From Ctenosaura bakeri (Eukaryota; Chordata; Lepidosauria; Squamata; Iguanidae), in the NCBI GenBank assembly GCA_948474755.1, contig CAOLHI010003133.1, forward strand, positions 124,001 through 188,000: a stretch of 64,000 bases of DNA, written 5' to 3'. A program made the position numbers and the translations under genes. Under the pieces are notes generated by a model. It had not been told where the DNA came from. It saw only the letters and a list, made by a program, of their open reading frames with translations, and searched no databases. Positions 1 through 12,152 of this stretch are shown here, piece by piece (positions within the stretch are counted from its first letter, which is position 1; each line of letters opens with the position of its first letter).

Positions 1-165
1 TGTAATGTTTAGAGTGCTAGACTGTGACTTGAGTGATGCGTTGTCTAGTTTCTGCTCAGCTATCAAACCCTGAACTTCTGCCAGTCACTTTCCCTCTGCC
101 TGACCTATCTTAACTTTCCCAGAACTGTTGTGGGGACAAAGTGGGGAAGAACCTAAGAAAGAAAG
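1..165 (+). repeat. tRNA-derived SINE remnant, cut by window start
   Basis: The order of blocks matches the squamate tRNA-derived SINE seen better at 18985-19212: AGAGTGCTAGACTGTGACTT, then a region around the B box, then CTTCTGCCAGTCACTTTCCC, then TGTTGTGGGGACAAAGTGGG. The copy is old, with many changes and no clear tail. Its 5' end lies outside the window. It is a non-functional retroposon. Confidence 0.55.
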
Positions 166-315
166 GCCCTCCCATTAGTGGGTGTGTAGTTTCTGGCTGT
201 GCTCTCCTTGGGCTTGACCTGAAAAGAATCCTCCTCCATCCTTTGTTCTTCATCTATTTCTAGATTGCAGGGGCCCATATATACTTGTGATCCCTAGAAC
301 AAACCTATACCTCTG

Positions 316-425
316 CTCCTAGATGCTTTGGGCTATAGCTCCTAACAATTCCTTATCACTGGCCATGCTGAATGGAAGTAATGGGAACTGAAATCCAAAA
401 CATTTGAAGGGCAAAAGGTTCCCTG
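316..425. mobile_element. decayed palindromic hAT-type MITE
   Basis: GGGCTATAGCTCCTAACAAT, ACTGGCCATGCTGAATGG, AATGGGAACTGAAATCC and ACATTTGAAGGGCAAAAGG follow the block order of the squamate palindromic MITE whose better copy is at 44724-44861. The outer ends are lost, so no target duplication can be read. Confidence 0.5.
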
Positions 426-547
426 ATGCTGTCCTAAATGCTTTTGCTTCAGTGCCAGCTTTTTTGCATTGGCTTCTGCCTGGATCAATCATATTGACAA
501 TCTGAGACAATCAGATCATATGTAATTTGCAATGTTAAATAGATTAT

Positions 548-749
548 GGCCATTTCTGCCCTACACTGTTCTAGTGCTATTATTCCACTTTCAACATCCT
601 GTGGAATTCTGGAGTTTGTAGTTTACTGAGGCCAAAGAGTTCTCTGGCTGAGAATTCTAAATGCCCCTCCCTAACCTGCAAACCCCAGGATTCCATAGGA
701 TATTGAAAGTGGAATAAAAGCACTATAACAGTGTAGTGTGGAAATGGCC
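548..749. mobile_element. family A foldback MITE, copy A1 (202 bp)
   Basis: It starts GGCCATTTCTGCCCTACACT and ends GTGTGGAAATGGCC, inverted repeats of each other. Inside, ATTCCACTTTCAACATCC on the left is mirrored by GGATATTGAAAGTGGAAT on the right, around a short unique centre containing TTCTCTGGCTGAGAATTC. Flanking triplets TAT and TAA may be a decayed 3-bp target duplication. The 202-bp length is identical to copies A2 and A3. It has no coding capacity; Harbinger assignment is inferred from the GGCC terminus and 3-bp duplications in better copies. Confidence 0.85.
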
Positions 750-1302
750 TAATCTTCTGACTACATGATGATGTTACTGAGAATGACTCTAACAACAGGA
801 AACAGCAGGACAAGAGCAAAATCCAAACAATCAAACAAAAAGTGAATTTAGATAATAAATAATATTATGAAAAATATACAAAACACAGCATAAGAAAAGC
901 CTTAAGGCAATTAAATATGACTGATAACTATGTAATACAATACAGAATAATAAAAACACTAATAAACTTCATAATGATACAAAACAGAATAATACCAAAC
1001 ACTATATCTAATCAGTACAAATGTATATATGAGAAGAGCAACTTAACACAAAGAACACAGACCAACTAAAGCCAATAGGCAATGAAATACAGGTTAATCT
1101 TGTACAGTGCAACAAAGGCAGCTGCATATAAACAATAGTTTAAACCTAAATGTGGAATTACGTGATAAACAAAGGAGTCACAAAGACATAACAAATCATT
1201 CCACTCTTATATACAGAAAGGACAATTCTATACAGTCCACAAGCCATGCACTGTTGGCAAAATATGATGAAGAGTTGTACAGGCTGTAATGAAAACTTGT
1301 TA
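750..1302. other. AT-rich intergenic DNA, nothing recognised
   Basis: An A-rich stretch with no convincing reading frame, inverted repeat or known repeat block. It may be the untranslated part of an old retroelement, but no diagnostic motif is visible. Confidence 0.5.
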
Positions 1303-2169
1303 GTCAATGGCCCTCAGTGTCCATGAAAAATTGGTTCCAGGACCCCTTGCAGATACCTAAAATTGTGAATGCTCAAGTCCCCATCAAAAAATGGCATAGG
1401 GCAGCAGCAGAGGTGGTGATAAGCTGTAGCCAGAGTGGAGGTGTGCCAGTTCCCATGTCCCTGCAGAAACAGCTTGCTGCCTTGAAATTGTTGGCAGCAG
1501 CAGCACCAATCCTGCTCATTTGTTTACAAACAGACAAGTCGGGTCGCATCACTGCTGCTGTCATGTCCTTGCAGAAACCTACCACCCTGTGCTTGTCGCT
1601 CTGCAATTTTTGGTGGTGGCAGTATACATCCTGCTTGTTTGTTCACAAGTGAATGAGGAGGATCAGGACTGCCATCGCCACCATGTTCCTGCAGAAGATG
1701 CTTGTTGTTCTGTGATTGTGCTCATCACTCTGTGATTGTTGATGGCAGAAGTGGTGATTGTCATTTGTTCATGAATGAACAAGCAAGAATACAAACTCTG
1801 CTGCCACCCCACTGAAACTTGAGCCTGTTGTGTGCAAGGCAACAGAACAGCATATGAAAATGATATTTGTATTTGCAAAGAACCACATTCAAATGCTCTA
1901 AATAGATGAAAATACTGAATAGAGTTTAAGATGTCAGAAGGATCACGTACAGTCCATTGACACCTTGGAGGAAGCTCAATAATCTCAGGATTTGTGGAGG
2001 TTGAGGGCTGTAGAACTTTGAAGGTCAAGACCTCACAGTTGCAGATAGTTTAGTCAGAAACATTGATATAGGAAGCTGTTTCTTCCTTTTCTTTGCATCA
2101 TCAAACAAATCTTGCAGTGGTTGTAGGCATGTCAATATCTCTCAGGTGATATGGAGGCTTTGTTCCATA

Positions 2170-3590
2170 GAAGGATTGTACTCAAAGATCATGTCCTTTA
2201 ATACTTGTGCTAGTTGAAAAATTTTGGCAAATCTTCAAAGTATCCAAAATGATGGCTGCGCATCCTCTACATCTTCTGCATCACCACCATCATTATGATA
2301 ATCTTCAGGGAATTTCAGCACATCTTCAAGTTCCTCTCTGGTAAGAGTTATTCCATGCTTTTCTATGTATTCCTAGATGTCTTCCTCAATCATAACAGAG
2401 AAGCTTTCCCCAGCAAAGTCTCTTGTAACATGCAAGCTATTTGGGACTTCAGCATCAATTCAGGGGAAGCCCTCATAATCATTGACTACCTCACCCCATA
2501 ATGGCTTCCAACATGCATTTGTTGCCTCCAGATTCACAGCATCTACAGCCTCCACAATAGCCACAATAGGATCTGCAATTTGGGAAGCTCTTCCATAAAG
2601 TCATGATGCTACAGTTAGGGTTAACATCAAGTTCAGCATAAATCTTCCCTAAGGTGAGGTGGGTGCAAATCATCTTAACGACTTGATGATTCCTTGATTG
2701 AGTGGCTGCAACAGTGATATATCATTAGGAGAGAGCAATTGTCATCCGTGAAGCAGAGAGAATGGGGATAGCCAGGAACATTGTCAATTATGAGGAGAAC
2801 CTTGAATGGCAGCCCTTTCTGTTCTAGGTATTTCTTCACTTCAGGTATGAAGCATCAGAGGAACCATTCCAAGAATAAAATCGCCATCACCCAAGCCTTC
2901 TTGTGTTGCCAGAACACAGGTAGGCAATTTTTGTTTCTGTTCTTAAGCACCAGGGGATTGTTTGCTCGATAGACAAGACCTGTAGATCATAGGACCTGCT
3001 GTATTTCCACACAGCACAAGAGAAAAATGATCTTTCCAGGTTATGCATGTAGGTACTACTGGGCATCTTCTTCCAGAACAAGCCCATTTCATCATAATTG
3101 AAGGCTTGCTCTGAAAGGTAACCTTTCTTTTCTATGATTTTCTTGAACTGATGCTGATGCTGCTTTGGTCTATTCTCCTGTGATCTTTAAATTCTTGTGG
3201 CTGTAGTGCTTTACATAGGTAGCCAGCCGTCCCTTACTAACCTTAAACTCCTTCCTCCCAGTCTCCTCAAACTCCTTACACTAATGGTCATAGAAGCTAA
3301 ATGCTTTTTTAAACATAATGTTGCTATTGACAGGGATATGCTTCTGTGTCATGTCCTCTAGTCACACACTGAATGCTTTCTCAGTCTTTGCAAACACACT
3401 TTGCCATTGTAGGTTCAAGACTAACCATTGACAAATTTCAGCTTCTTTCTGCTTTATCAAGCAGATACTCAATTCATTCTTACTGACCTTACAGACCACT
3501 TTGGAAAGTGACATGCCATTTTTCAAAAGATCTAAGATTTTTATTTTCTCATTGAGAGTTAGCACTTTATGCTTCCTCTTAGTCATTGAC
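2170..3590 (-). pseudogene. Tigger/TIGD-type transposase pseudogene
   Basis: The frame opening at 3586 begins MTKRKHKVLTLNEKIKILD, the CENP-B-like helix-turn-helix start of pogo/Tigger transposases. Downstream, broken frames give recognisable blocks including VVNDYEGFPEIDAEV (about 2430-2475) and an acidic C-terminal stretch EEDI...LTREELEDVL (about 2310-2380). These match the end of TIGD/jerky-type proteins. Several stops and frameshifts lie between the blocks, and the catalytic acidic residues cannot be followed in one frame, so it is not functional. The intact family protein nicks and rejoins DNA at TA sites. Confidence 0.72.
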
Positions 3591-3757
3591 GGATTGCTTT
3601 GACCACTTAATTTTTTTAGCAGCTATTTTTTTTTCTGAGAAAGAAGGCACACAACAATACAACACAACACCAGTACAGTAGCAAATGAGCCAGATGTGAG
3701 GCTGCAGAGATGCCACAGAAGATGCGAGATGTGAGAATCTTTGAAATGGTGGGAGAT

Positions 3758-3990
3758 GCAGATTCATACCAGGATTCCTGCCATTTCACAGATCTGCGTG
3801 TTTCTCTGAATCAGCCTCAAGCATTGGGTGGGAGGAGTGGCAGCAGCAAGTGTGCCACAAGGTAAGATAACACAAAAGATGTGAGACAGGAAGATCTGTG
3901 AAATGACAGGAGGCATGGATTTGCACCAGAATTTCTGCCATTTCACAGATGCTCATGTTTCTTTGAATGAGCCTCAAGCTTTAGGAGAAG
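3758..3990. repeat. 157-bp imperfect direct duplication inside the Tigger element
   Basis: The block CCATTTCACAGAT...GTTTCT.TGAAT.AGCCTCAAGC occurs at 3781 and again at 3938, exactly 157 bp apart. The copies are clearly diverged, so the duplication is old. It lies upstream of the transposase start on the minus strand. Confidence 0.8.
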
Positions 3991-4256
3991 GAGATGGTGG
4001 TGATAAGCATGCCATGAGAAAAGCACTTTTCCTGATGTTCCACCTCCAGGGAACAGATAAGACACACTCTTTACAAGGCTTATGAATGCACACCTGGTGC
4101 CTGGACCTTTCTGGTGTTTCCCCTGTTGCCTTGGACCCGCTTCTTGACTGAGTTGCACTAGATCTCAGAGGGTTTTCTAAAAAAATATTTCTACATTTTC
4201 AGTTTGTGTTGGGCTAAATTCATGGATCCTAAGCTTGCAGATATGGTGGCCCCCTG

Positions 4257-4941
4257 TATTTCAGACTCCAAAGATGCTGAATGGTGTAGAAATTAATCTT
4301 AGTAAACAAAGCATTTTTTAAAAAAAACCTACACATAAAACAAGAACATAGTAAACTATCACTTCACAAGTTTGTCATGCCCTGGATAACTTGCAGCCCA
4401 CAAAATTCATTCTGAGGTAGACAGTAGGTTTTATTTTAGTAAAGTAAGCAACATAGCATACTTCTTCCGAAGTTGCTGAGACTAATGCACACATGAAACT
4501 GCCAGGTTTTATACCCCAAAATCCAAATTTTAGGTGCAAAAAGCTGTGATTGGAGAAGATCATAAATTAAACATTACCTCACATCTTTAGATAGTTTCCA
4601 GATGTGCATTTGCTTTCCCTCATTTCATCCTTGGGGCAAGAACATATTTCTTGCCTTTTATCTTAGCCAATTCTAGTTCCCAAAATACTTGACACTTTTG
4701 TTTCACCCACTCTGATCCTCAACCCCTCACCAGATACATTGTAGCAGCAAGCAATAAAGCAGTTAACCAACTGATACTTTGCAATACACAGGTAAATTCC
4801 AAGCATTGTTGTAATCATCAATCAGCTCTGGATACTTTGTAGCATTCCTAGCCTAACTCTGAGTTCTATCACATACATCTACATAGTCTACAATACACTA
4901 TTTCAATACACATCCAGCAGATGAACACATGGCGAGATTCT
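4257..4941. other. intergenic DNA, nothing recognised
   Basis: Non-coding sequence between the Tigger element and family B copy B1. No diagnostic repeat block or exon-like frame was seen. Confidence 0.4.
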
Positions 4942-5359
4942 GACCCTTTCTGCACCCCACCCCCAAACCAAAATGGTGATGGGATTGCAATGGGATTGTG
5001 ATTATAGTTCTGCATGACGTCATTGCGATCCTGTGGCCACTGGTTGCAATTGCGGAATAAATCATTGATGGGTTTCTCCTGTCAATGAACTGTGATTGCG
5101 CAGTCCTCCCACCTCCCTCCCACATTTACCTGCCATGAAGAATGTCAGGAAGCACAACAGCTGTGCTTCCTGCCCAAACACAGCCTGGGAAAGTGCTGGG
5201 CTGCACTGTGGAAGGGAGCAGAGGAGCCATTGCTCTTCCTTCCATCCAGCAGGCAGCTGGTGCAGAGGGGAGTGCTTCTGTCGTGCTTCCCTCTCAGAAG
5301 AGGCTTTCCCTGGATCCCCACATGATGGAGTCGACAAAAGGTAAGATGTGGAAAGGACC
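4942..5359. mobile_element. family B foldback MITE, copy B1 (418 bp)
   Basis: It starts GACCCTTTCTGCACC and ends GATGTGGAAAGGACC, imperfect inverted repeats flanked by a perfect TCT triplet on both sides (4939-4941 and 5360-5362). An internal hairpin TCATTGA...TCAATGA sits at 5062-5088, placing it in the same subfamily as B2 and B8. Near the right end AGGTAAGA at 5339 resembles a 5' splice site. ORFs on both strands here are by-products of this repeat. Confidence 0.85.
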
Positions 5360-5689
5360 TCTGTGTCCTGACACAGATGAAGCAAGTAGTATTTGCTCTT
5401 GTAAAGTCACATATACAAGTGTGGAAATTATCCATTTTTATATTAATCAACTCAGGTTAATAAGTAGCACTAACAGGTGGCTCAGTAACGGAACTGCTGA
5501 GCTTCTAGGTAACTAATTAAAGGCACAAGTCAAATAAACTAACATACACAATCAGGAATAATCAAAAGAATAACGTAGGAGATTCGTTTTGCAAAATAAT
5601 TGGCAGAAAATAGTGCTAGCCCAAACTAAGAGATCAAGTAACATGTCATACAAAGGTTTTATAAATATGCTCAGAAATCCAAGCGATAA
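5360..5689. other. intergenic DNA, nothing recognised
   Basis: About 330 bp of AT-rich sequence with no identifiable gene or repeat motif. Confidence 0.4.
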
Positions 5690-6235
5690 TTTAAGCCAAT
5701 GTGTGCAATACATTTTTATTTTTATTTTTTTAAAAAGTAAACATTCATATAGTAAAATTCTACATACAATTCTTTACGGCCAAAATCACACATTGAGTTT
5801 CCCTTGACAAATCTTTGGTTAATTAGCACAATTATAGAAAGTAGAGCCTTTCTGTTCTGTATATGTCTGTTCTAGCTCATCTGCTGAGCTTCTTATAAGT
5901 TACTTACAACTATGTCTTAAAATCTTAAAGTCATTCTGATATTGGTAATCTTAATATATTTAATAATAGTGTTAATATTATTAATAATAATGATAATGAA
6001 ACACTTAGAAACATTTAACAAACAAAAACAGTTGGCAAGAGGTAATAACATAATTTGACATTAGTCTTTCTACTTCCAAAATTATAAATTACCTTCAATC
6101 CATAAAAATAGCTATCGCTAAATCACTCCATGTTTTTCTTAAATACTTGATTACCAAATCCCAGTCTCTGACAAATTTCTCTATATTTCCACCTCTTATT
6201 AAAATTGTCAATGGTGTGCAATAGATTTTAATATA
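5690..6235 (-). mobile_element. L1 3' end remnant
   Basis: The complement of 6061-6205 reads as the end of an L1 ORF2, with GNIEKFVRDWDLVIKYLRK and WSDLAI followed by a stop, resembling the W-rich tail of L1 ORF2 proteins. The rest is AT-rich sequence consistent with an L1 3'UTR. The call rests on one short protein block. Confidence 0.45.
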
Positions 6236-6239
6236 TGTA

Positions 6240-6625
6240 CAATCAGCCCTCCACATTTGTAGGTTTCACTTTTGTGGAATTGATTATTCACGGATTATTT
6301 GCTGTCACCTCTTCTGCCTTCCTAGGCCATTTTTAACTGGGACGGCAAGCCTTGTGAGACTGAGAAACTGTGAATGAGTCTTGTAAGTCCCTATTAAATA
6401 TGGTGTGGGGCAGCAGTGGATGTGGCTGTAAACCCCACCAGCCCTCCATTTCTGCCTTGTGAAGGAACCCTGACGCCTCAAAGGAATCCATGGTGGGTTG
6501 AATATGGTGATCATACTTTTTGTGTGTGTTAAATATGGTTTGGGAGGGCTTAGAGTTATTCACATTTTTTCCATTTTCATGGGGGTCCAATGCCCCTAAC
6601 CCTAGCAAATGTGGAGGGATGACTG
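6240..6625. mobile_element. Tigger-type MITE (386 bp) with TA target duplication
   Basis: It starts CAATCAGCCCTCCACATTTG and ends CAAATGTGGAGGGATGACTG, good inverted repeats flanked by TA on both sides (6238-6239 and 6626-6627). The TA duplication and the CAGTCA.CCCTCCACATTTG terminus fit a non-autonomous pogo/Tigger element. The right terminus is shared with the element ending at 8255. Confidence 0.85.
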
Positions 6626-6734
6626 TATTCCAAAAGACCTCTCTCTGAAGGAGTCTATTCTGCAAGGAAATCTATTTGAAGGGGTGAAACTGGACCCATT
6701 CAATACCCCCCCCCCAAAAAAACCCTTTAACCCA

Positions 6735-7880
6735 GGAGAGTATTTATATCGTATGAAATGTTCAGTCCATAGACTACCTAAGTTATAATTTCTAATCTTA
6801 TTTTTATGTTCAATAATTCTTGATTAAAAGGCTCTTGATGTTTGACCTACATAAATTTTTGAGCATGGATATGGGATAATGTCCACCACATGATCTGAGT
6901 TGCAATTGGTAAAAGATTTTAATTGATAACCTTTCTTTAGTGATAGAGTGTTTGAACTGTTTATTCTGTAAACACTGCTGGCAACAAGACCAATGTTCAC
7001 ACCTCTAGTGGCCCATTGTGACAGAAGGTATCTGGTGGAACAGAAGAAAGTCAATGTGTACTAATATATCCTGCAAACTGGAAGTCCTAACATAAACCAA
7101 TAATAGAGAGTTTATCACATATTTTGAATCTAATGCCAATGTTTAAAAATAATTTGTTTTATCTTATGAGAAACTTAGTAAAATGAGACTGAATAAAAGA
7201 CCAAATAATAAGGAGGATCTCTTTATTTGAGAAGCTCTATTTTCAGCCAAGGAAGTAATATGATCAGGAAAGCCTCTATCTGCCAGTTCTTGCAAGAACT
7301 AATCAACACTAACCATGTAATGGGTGAGCATGGTGCATTCTTTTTAAGATGTAAAAACTGAGAATAGGGCATGTTTTTCTTTAAATGATAAGAGTGACAA
7401 TTTTAATTAATGCAGAATAGAGTTTCTATCAGAAGGTTTGTGATAGTTACGCACATAAATTCTGGAATCATAAATGTATACCAAGACATCAAGAAATTTT
7501 TCATCACTGTTGAGATGACAGGTGAATTTTACATGGGCATGTAAAATTGTATTGATCTAGCTAAAAAGCTGGTTTACTGAGAAAACTTGAGGAAAACAAT
7601 GAATATATCATTGATGTAATAAGCATAAAAACTGAAATAATTATGAAAAGGGTTTATATCTGAATTGAGAATATAGTAAGATTTTAAATTTGCCATATAT
7701 AGATTGGCAATGCTAGAGGCTGCAGGGCTGTGCATGGCCACTCATTTAATTTGAAAATAAATTTGCATATTCAATCTAAAGTAGCTCTTTTCTAGGATAA
7801 CCATCCAGAACATCCATTAAAAAGTGAGTGGGTCACCCTGGGTTATTTTAAGAATATAAATGATTCTCAATAATTTTTTT
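6735..7880 (-). pseudogene. Penelope-like element (PLE) remnant: reverse transcriptase plus GIY-YIG nuclease
   Basis: Read on the minus strand, about 7640-7590 gives SFYAYYINDIFIVF, matching the RT catalytic box (usually RYxDDIF) with one aspartate changed to asparagine. About 7500-7370 gives KFLDVLVYIYDSR and then YHKPSDRNSILH, the block usually written YRKPTDRNTLLH in Penelope-type RTs. Further on, 6900-6825 gives CNSDHVVDIIPYPCSKIYVG followed by QTSRAF, the Cys-rich start of the PLE-type GIY-YIG endonuclease. Order and spacing (RT, then nuclease) fit a PLE. Frameshifts and stops make it dead. Confidence 0.75.
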
Positions 7881-7907
7881 AATTTACGAATGAGGTATGG
7901 AAGTTTA

Positions 7908-8255
7908 CAGTGAGTTGGCATCCACAGTTATTAGACATGTAGAGGAGACAACATAAATGGAAGTGGGGAGTTCCAGAGGGAAGAAGGAAGGCTTGTGGAA
8001 GCCCCCCAAAAAAATTCCCTTGTCTTTTGCCTCAGTGCATGTTCTCTGTGCTGGGGCCAGAGGCAAGGGAATAGGAGGGGGGCACTCTGGAGGGGAGGAG
8101 GAAGGTGCACACATGCCTCTCCCACTTCCCTTCCCTTTTGCCGGGACACTTGCCTTTCTTTTCTGCACCTGACAAAACACAAGGGAATGGGAAAAAGAGA
8201 ATGATGGGGTAATCAAATTCACAAGGTCAAAACTGCAAATGTGGAGGGATGACTG
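7908..8255. mobile_element. Tigger-type MITE, second copy (348 bp)
   Basis: The right end CAAATGTGGAGGGATGACTG is identical to that of the element ending at 6625 and is followed by TA. The left end CAGTGAGTTGGCATCCACAG is a degenerate version of the inverted terminus, preceded by TA. The GC-rich interior differs from the first copy. The 173-aa minus-strand frame across it is a by-product. Confidence 0.65.
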
Positions 8256-8257
8256 TA

Positions 8258-9901
8258 GTTGTTCTTGGATTGTGGTGGACAGTGCATGCCATATCCTACA
8301 CACTTGTCTGCTGGCACAGCAAGTCCCAGAGCTGAAAGTTAAATGGAAGAGGATTTGTTCAAAATCAATCTGGGTCACAATGAATGAAAACAATGGTCCT
8401 GTCAGGAAGCAGAAAGCAAGAACCATTTAAGATGAGTGGAAATTGCCTGTTTTACTTTCTGTCCAGTAAAACAAAAACTTTTTCCAGCTGCTCTGTGTTT
8501 CTGAGCTCGAAGAGTACATCAACAGAAGCTTAGTAAGGCAGGAAAGGACGAATATATCATTATGATGGGGTTAGTCAATCCAGTGCTGGAAGAAAAGGCA
8601 AATGGTGATCATAAGATATCAGATGGCAGCTCTGGATTACACGTGAATCCATAAAGTGGAGAGAGCGCAAACGTTTCATAATACAGTCTGTTTTTTTTTT
8701 TAAAAGCTATTATAAAAAGGCTATTCTTGGATTTAGATGTAGTAGGTTTTGGAATGCAGCACAATCCCAACTGGTATGAAAATTATATTTCAGAGGCCAG
8801 ATGCTACCATAAGTAGCACATTGTAGCTTTCCAATCTTAATAGTCATAATAAGACTTAAGCCTGCTTTAGAAAGTGATGGTTGCACATGCGCGGACGATA
8901 TGTATTTAAAAGAGATAATAACTATTTTAATTCCATGTATCCTGGTTATTACTATGCATCAAATTTGTACTTGATGCTAGAATTGGCAAAAAGTGTTCTG
9001 TCTCCTATTCTTTGAATTAAAAAATATCTTCCAAACACAAAAATATCCATTTAAAGTAAAGAGACTGGAGATATCTTTTTTTTTTAAAAAAAACAGATCC
9101 ATATTGATAGACTTCAGAGGGTCTAGAAATTATCTATAGCCCTCCTACAGTATACTTGTACACAGGTCTTGATCTACCACTGTGAATCTATTACTCCATC
9201 CATTCCTACCACCATGCCATATATCTCTTGGGGCACAGAATACTGTTGTTGCCACTGTACTCTCATAGAGGAGAAGTGACAGCCTGGCATTGGGGGGCGG
9301 TGAGGCTGAGCCTGTCGAGATACCAGCTCACAGTCTATACCTGTGGAAATGATGTGTGCCCTTATCTGAAAACAGTCAAGATCTACTGAGGACATCTAGA
9401 AACATTATCTAGTGTTTTTTCAGGGACTGTGTTGAATTGTCTTGTTCATTTGTGTTAAATTCTCTCCTCCCCTTCTAAAGTTAGAACTTTAGTACATTAA
9501 GGAAGGGATGGTGGTAGACATTGGTAATGAAATATATTTAATGAAATAGTTACCTGAATATGATTTTGAGAATTGTCAGTTCAGCTTATAAAGAAGAGGT
9601 AACCAATCCACGTTGGCACTCTTTCTCATCCCCACTCAGGCCCACACATGCCTAACACAGCCACAAGTGATGAAAAGTGCTACTTTTTCTTGAAACAAGG
9701 AATTCCTCCCCCACTTGCTTACAAGCGTATCATGCCTACAGAATGGTTCTACATGTAAACAAGGTGTGTGGGGAGCATATACCATGTTTTAAAGGAAAAG
9801 TATATATATATTTTTTTGCTTTTGTCTTTGCCCTGGTAACATATTCAGTTGTGAGGAGACTCTTTCAAACCACAAAAATGGATGTGTGGGGTGTATGTAC
9901 C
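8258..9901. other. intergenic DNA, mostly unique
   Basis: About 1.6 kb with no recognised transposon or coding frame. It includes short A/T runs near 8690 and 9075 and a TA run at 9800. Confidence 0.4.
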
Positions 9902-9909
9902 CTGTAGAT

Positions 9910-10301
9910 GAGGGGTGGGCAATTGTAGGAAGCTAGAGGGCTGCATTAGGCTCTCAGAGTACCAAAGAAGGCTTTACATCTCCTCCAGTGTTGGTCCTCA
10001 AATGTCCTCTAGGAGACCTAGGGGATTTTCATCATGTTTTAAGGACATCCTGGACCACGGTAGGCCCTGGAGAGGCCTTTTTAAAAAAGAAATAACTGGA
10101 AATCACTTCCACTTCACTTCCTGTTTTTTAAAAGGGCCCCTTCCATACCCAAATTAACCCAAAGAAGGCCAAAAAGTGATGAAAGTGCTTCCCACATCTT
10201 CTTGAGGGCATTTGGGAACAATATTTTGACCCCTGAGGGGGGCCACAAAAACAGCTCTGGAGACCTCACATGGCACATGGGCTGCATTTTGCCCACTGCT
10301 G
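9910..10301. mobile_element. hAT-type MITE (392 bp)
   Basis: The left end GAGGGGTGGGCAAT is inverted at the right end as ATTTTGCCCACTGCTGC. Flanking octamers CTGTAGAT (9902-9909) and CTGTATAC (10302-10309) look like a decayed 8-bp target duplication, which is diagnostic for hAT. There is no transposase frame inside. Confidence 0.7.
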
Positions 10302-10309
10302 CTGTATAC

Positions 10310-11332
10310 TTAGTGTGGCTCATACCTGGTATGTGTGGCTTATACCTGGTGAGAAAGTTCACCTTCATTTTACTAGGTAAGTTGTTTGTTTGTTTTGTTT
10401 TAGCCCTTCAGATGATTACTATTCTGGAATATTCTCTCTGTAGTGAAAAGCATGAAATTGGCTACCAGATTTTTTTTTTTTTTAAGTGAAGAATTAGCTT
10501 CAAAAACTGACATAGAATTTGTGCCTGAATATTCGAGCAGTTAAATGCCAGAAGGCAGACACTGTAGTCTGTATATGCTTTTTGTTTCTTAGAGTCTTTT
10601 CGCATTGGCATACGTAACAATCCATTTACATCAGCTGCATTCCCCTGAGGGATTTACAGACTTGGAACTGAGGTTCACAGGTGCTTTGAGAAATTTTTCT
10701 GCCATCTGTCAGAACTGGCTTTCTTGCTTCACACAATTGCCAGTTATATTTCCCTTGCGTTGTTCTGATTTTGTAGTATGCTGGTGATCTCATAATACAA
10801 GCTTGGAACAATCTCTTTCATAGGACTCTGGTTTCCAAGCAGAAACCATCCATCATCTGGGAACTGGAATTACTGGAGCTTCTTTTCTTAGCTTCTTTCT
10901 GGCTGTGTTTGCCATTTCTGTGCATATCAGGATGCCCCAAGACAATATCTAATTCTGTAATTTGAAGTCTTTGATTTAATCACCAAGCATTTCAAAAAGC
11001 TTTGATATAACTTCTGGAAACCATTTCTTAGACAAAATATATTGGTATATTTCATCCCACCAGAAGCAATCCATCCTTCCCTCTATTCCTTTAACTCCTT
11101 TTAACCTCAATCTCCTCCCTCCACCATCTACTTTGTTGCAAATACCTTGCTCTGCTGTGTGTGTATGTTTCGTTCTTCAGGGTGAGGAATAGTGATTGGT
11201 GTGACCATGGAACAGGAAATCACTGTGGCTGCCCCACTCACAATGTTCTGTTGCACCCAGAGAATGGTCAGTGAAGCTCTCCATAGCAGTGATGGAGGTC
11301 CTCCGAGTTAGAGGGGGACTGAGGAGTGAATC
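10310..11332. other. intergenic DNA, nothing recognised
   Basis: About 1 kb of sequence without recognisable repeats apart from T-runs. Short frames here lack exon features. Confidence 0.4.
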
Positions 11333-11335
11333 TAT

Positions 11336-11760
11336 GGCCCTTTCCTTGGGTTACTGGATCCCAGTGGCGTCCCACAGGGATCCTGGTAGACCCTTTCCTG
11401 GGAGGGAAGTATGACAGGAGTGCTCCACTCTGCACCGGCTTTCTGCAGGAATGGAGGAGGTGCAATGTCCATGCCTCTTCCTTCTGCATGACAGATGTCC
11501 CAGGCTGTGCTGAGGCAGGAGGCATAGCCATTACCCTTCCTTACCCTCTGCAGCTCAGGTAAGTGTGGAAGGGCAGTGGGAGGGCTGCATGATTGCTGGC
11601 CATTGACGAGTAAAATTCATCAATCATTTGCGGTGTGATCATGCCACCTGGGGACGGAAGAATGATGGGACCTGGAGGATGTTGTGCATAAGTGTCGGCC
11701 GAGTCATCCTGTCCTCCTTCCATCACCAATGTGGGATGACAACATCCTGCAGAGAGGGCT
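11336..11760. mobile_element. family B foldback MITE, copy B2 (425 bp)
   Basis: It starts GGCCCTTTCCTTGG and ends CTGCAGAGAGGGCT, with TAT directly on each side (11333-11335 and 11761-11763). A hairpin CATTGA...TCAATCA lies near 11600-11627, as in B1 and B8. The sequence CAGGTAAGTG at 11556-11565 matches the U1 5' splice-site consensus at eight or nine positions. Confidence 0.85.
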
Positions 11761-11763
11761 TAT

Positions 11764-12152
11764 CTTCTGTTCCTCATCATGTTATCCCACCTTACACTAT
11801 GCAGTGATTCCAAGGGCTTGTTTATTTTGCCAGAGCAAGGAGTTGTCAGACTAAGGAACTAGAAAGAATGCCTATTTTCTTTCTGCTGGTCTTTTGCCTC
11901 TCCATAGCAGACCATAAAAGGACTGTTGGATGCTACCACTTTGAGGCAACAGGAACAAAGGGCCTTCTTTGAGGTTGCCTGAACTTTCATGGTGACGACA
12001 GCCTGAATCTTCTCAGTGAATCTCAACTAAAGGTGACCCATCAGATCAATTGCTGAATGGGGAATCAACACACAGGTAAGTCTGACAGAGCCAATGGGTC
12101 TTCTGGTCCATGAGAGGAGCAACAAGATTTATGCCTTAGTGTCAGAAACCAG
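11764..12152. other. intergenic DNA
   Basis: No gene or clear repeat. CACAGGTAAGTC at about 12071 resembles the splice-donor block of family B, but no family B termini surround it. Confidence 0.4.

Larger units (their letters stand above)
1303..4256 (-). mobile_element. Tigger-like (pogo, Tc1/mariner superfamily) DNA transposon, decayed
   Basis: The left end (GTCAATGGCCCTCAGTGTCC) and the inverted right end (CAGGGGGCCACCATATCTGC) are degenerate inverted repeats of the Tigger type, with TA at the borders. Just inside the left end, GGTTCCAGGACCCCTTGCAG and GAATGCTCAAGTCCCC match blocks typical of Tigger ends. The body, read on the minus strand, carries Tigger transposase remnants with stops. 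At about 2.95 kb this is a full-length but dead element. It also holds a 157-bp internal duplication near its 5' end. Confidence 0.75.

Noticed and set aside
7905..8426. 173-codon minus-strand frame
   Set aside because: It spans a Tigger-type MITE and its border, has no homology and no splice signals.
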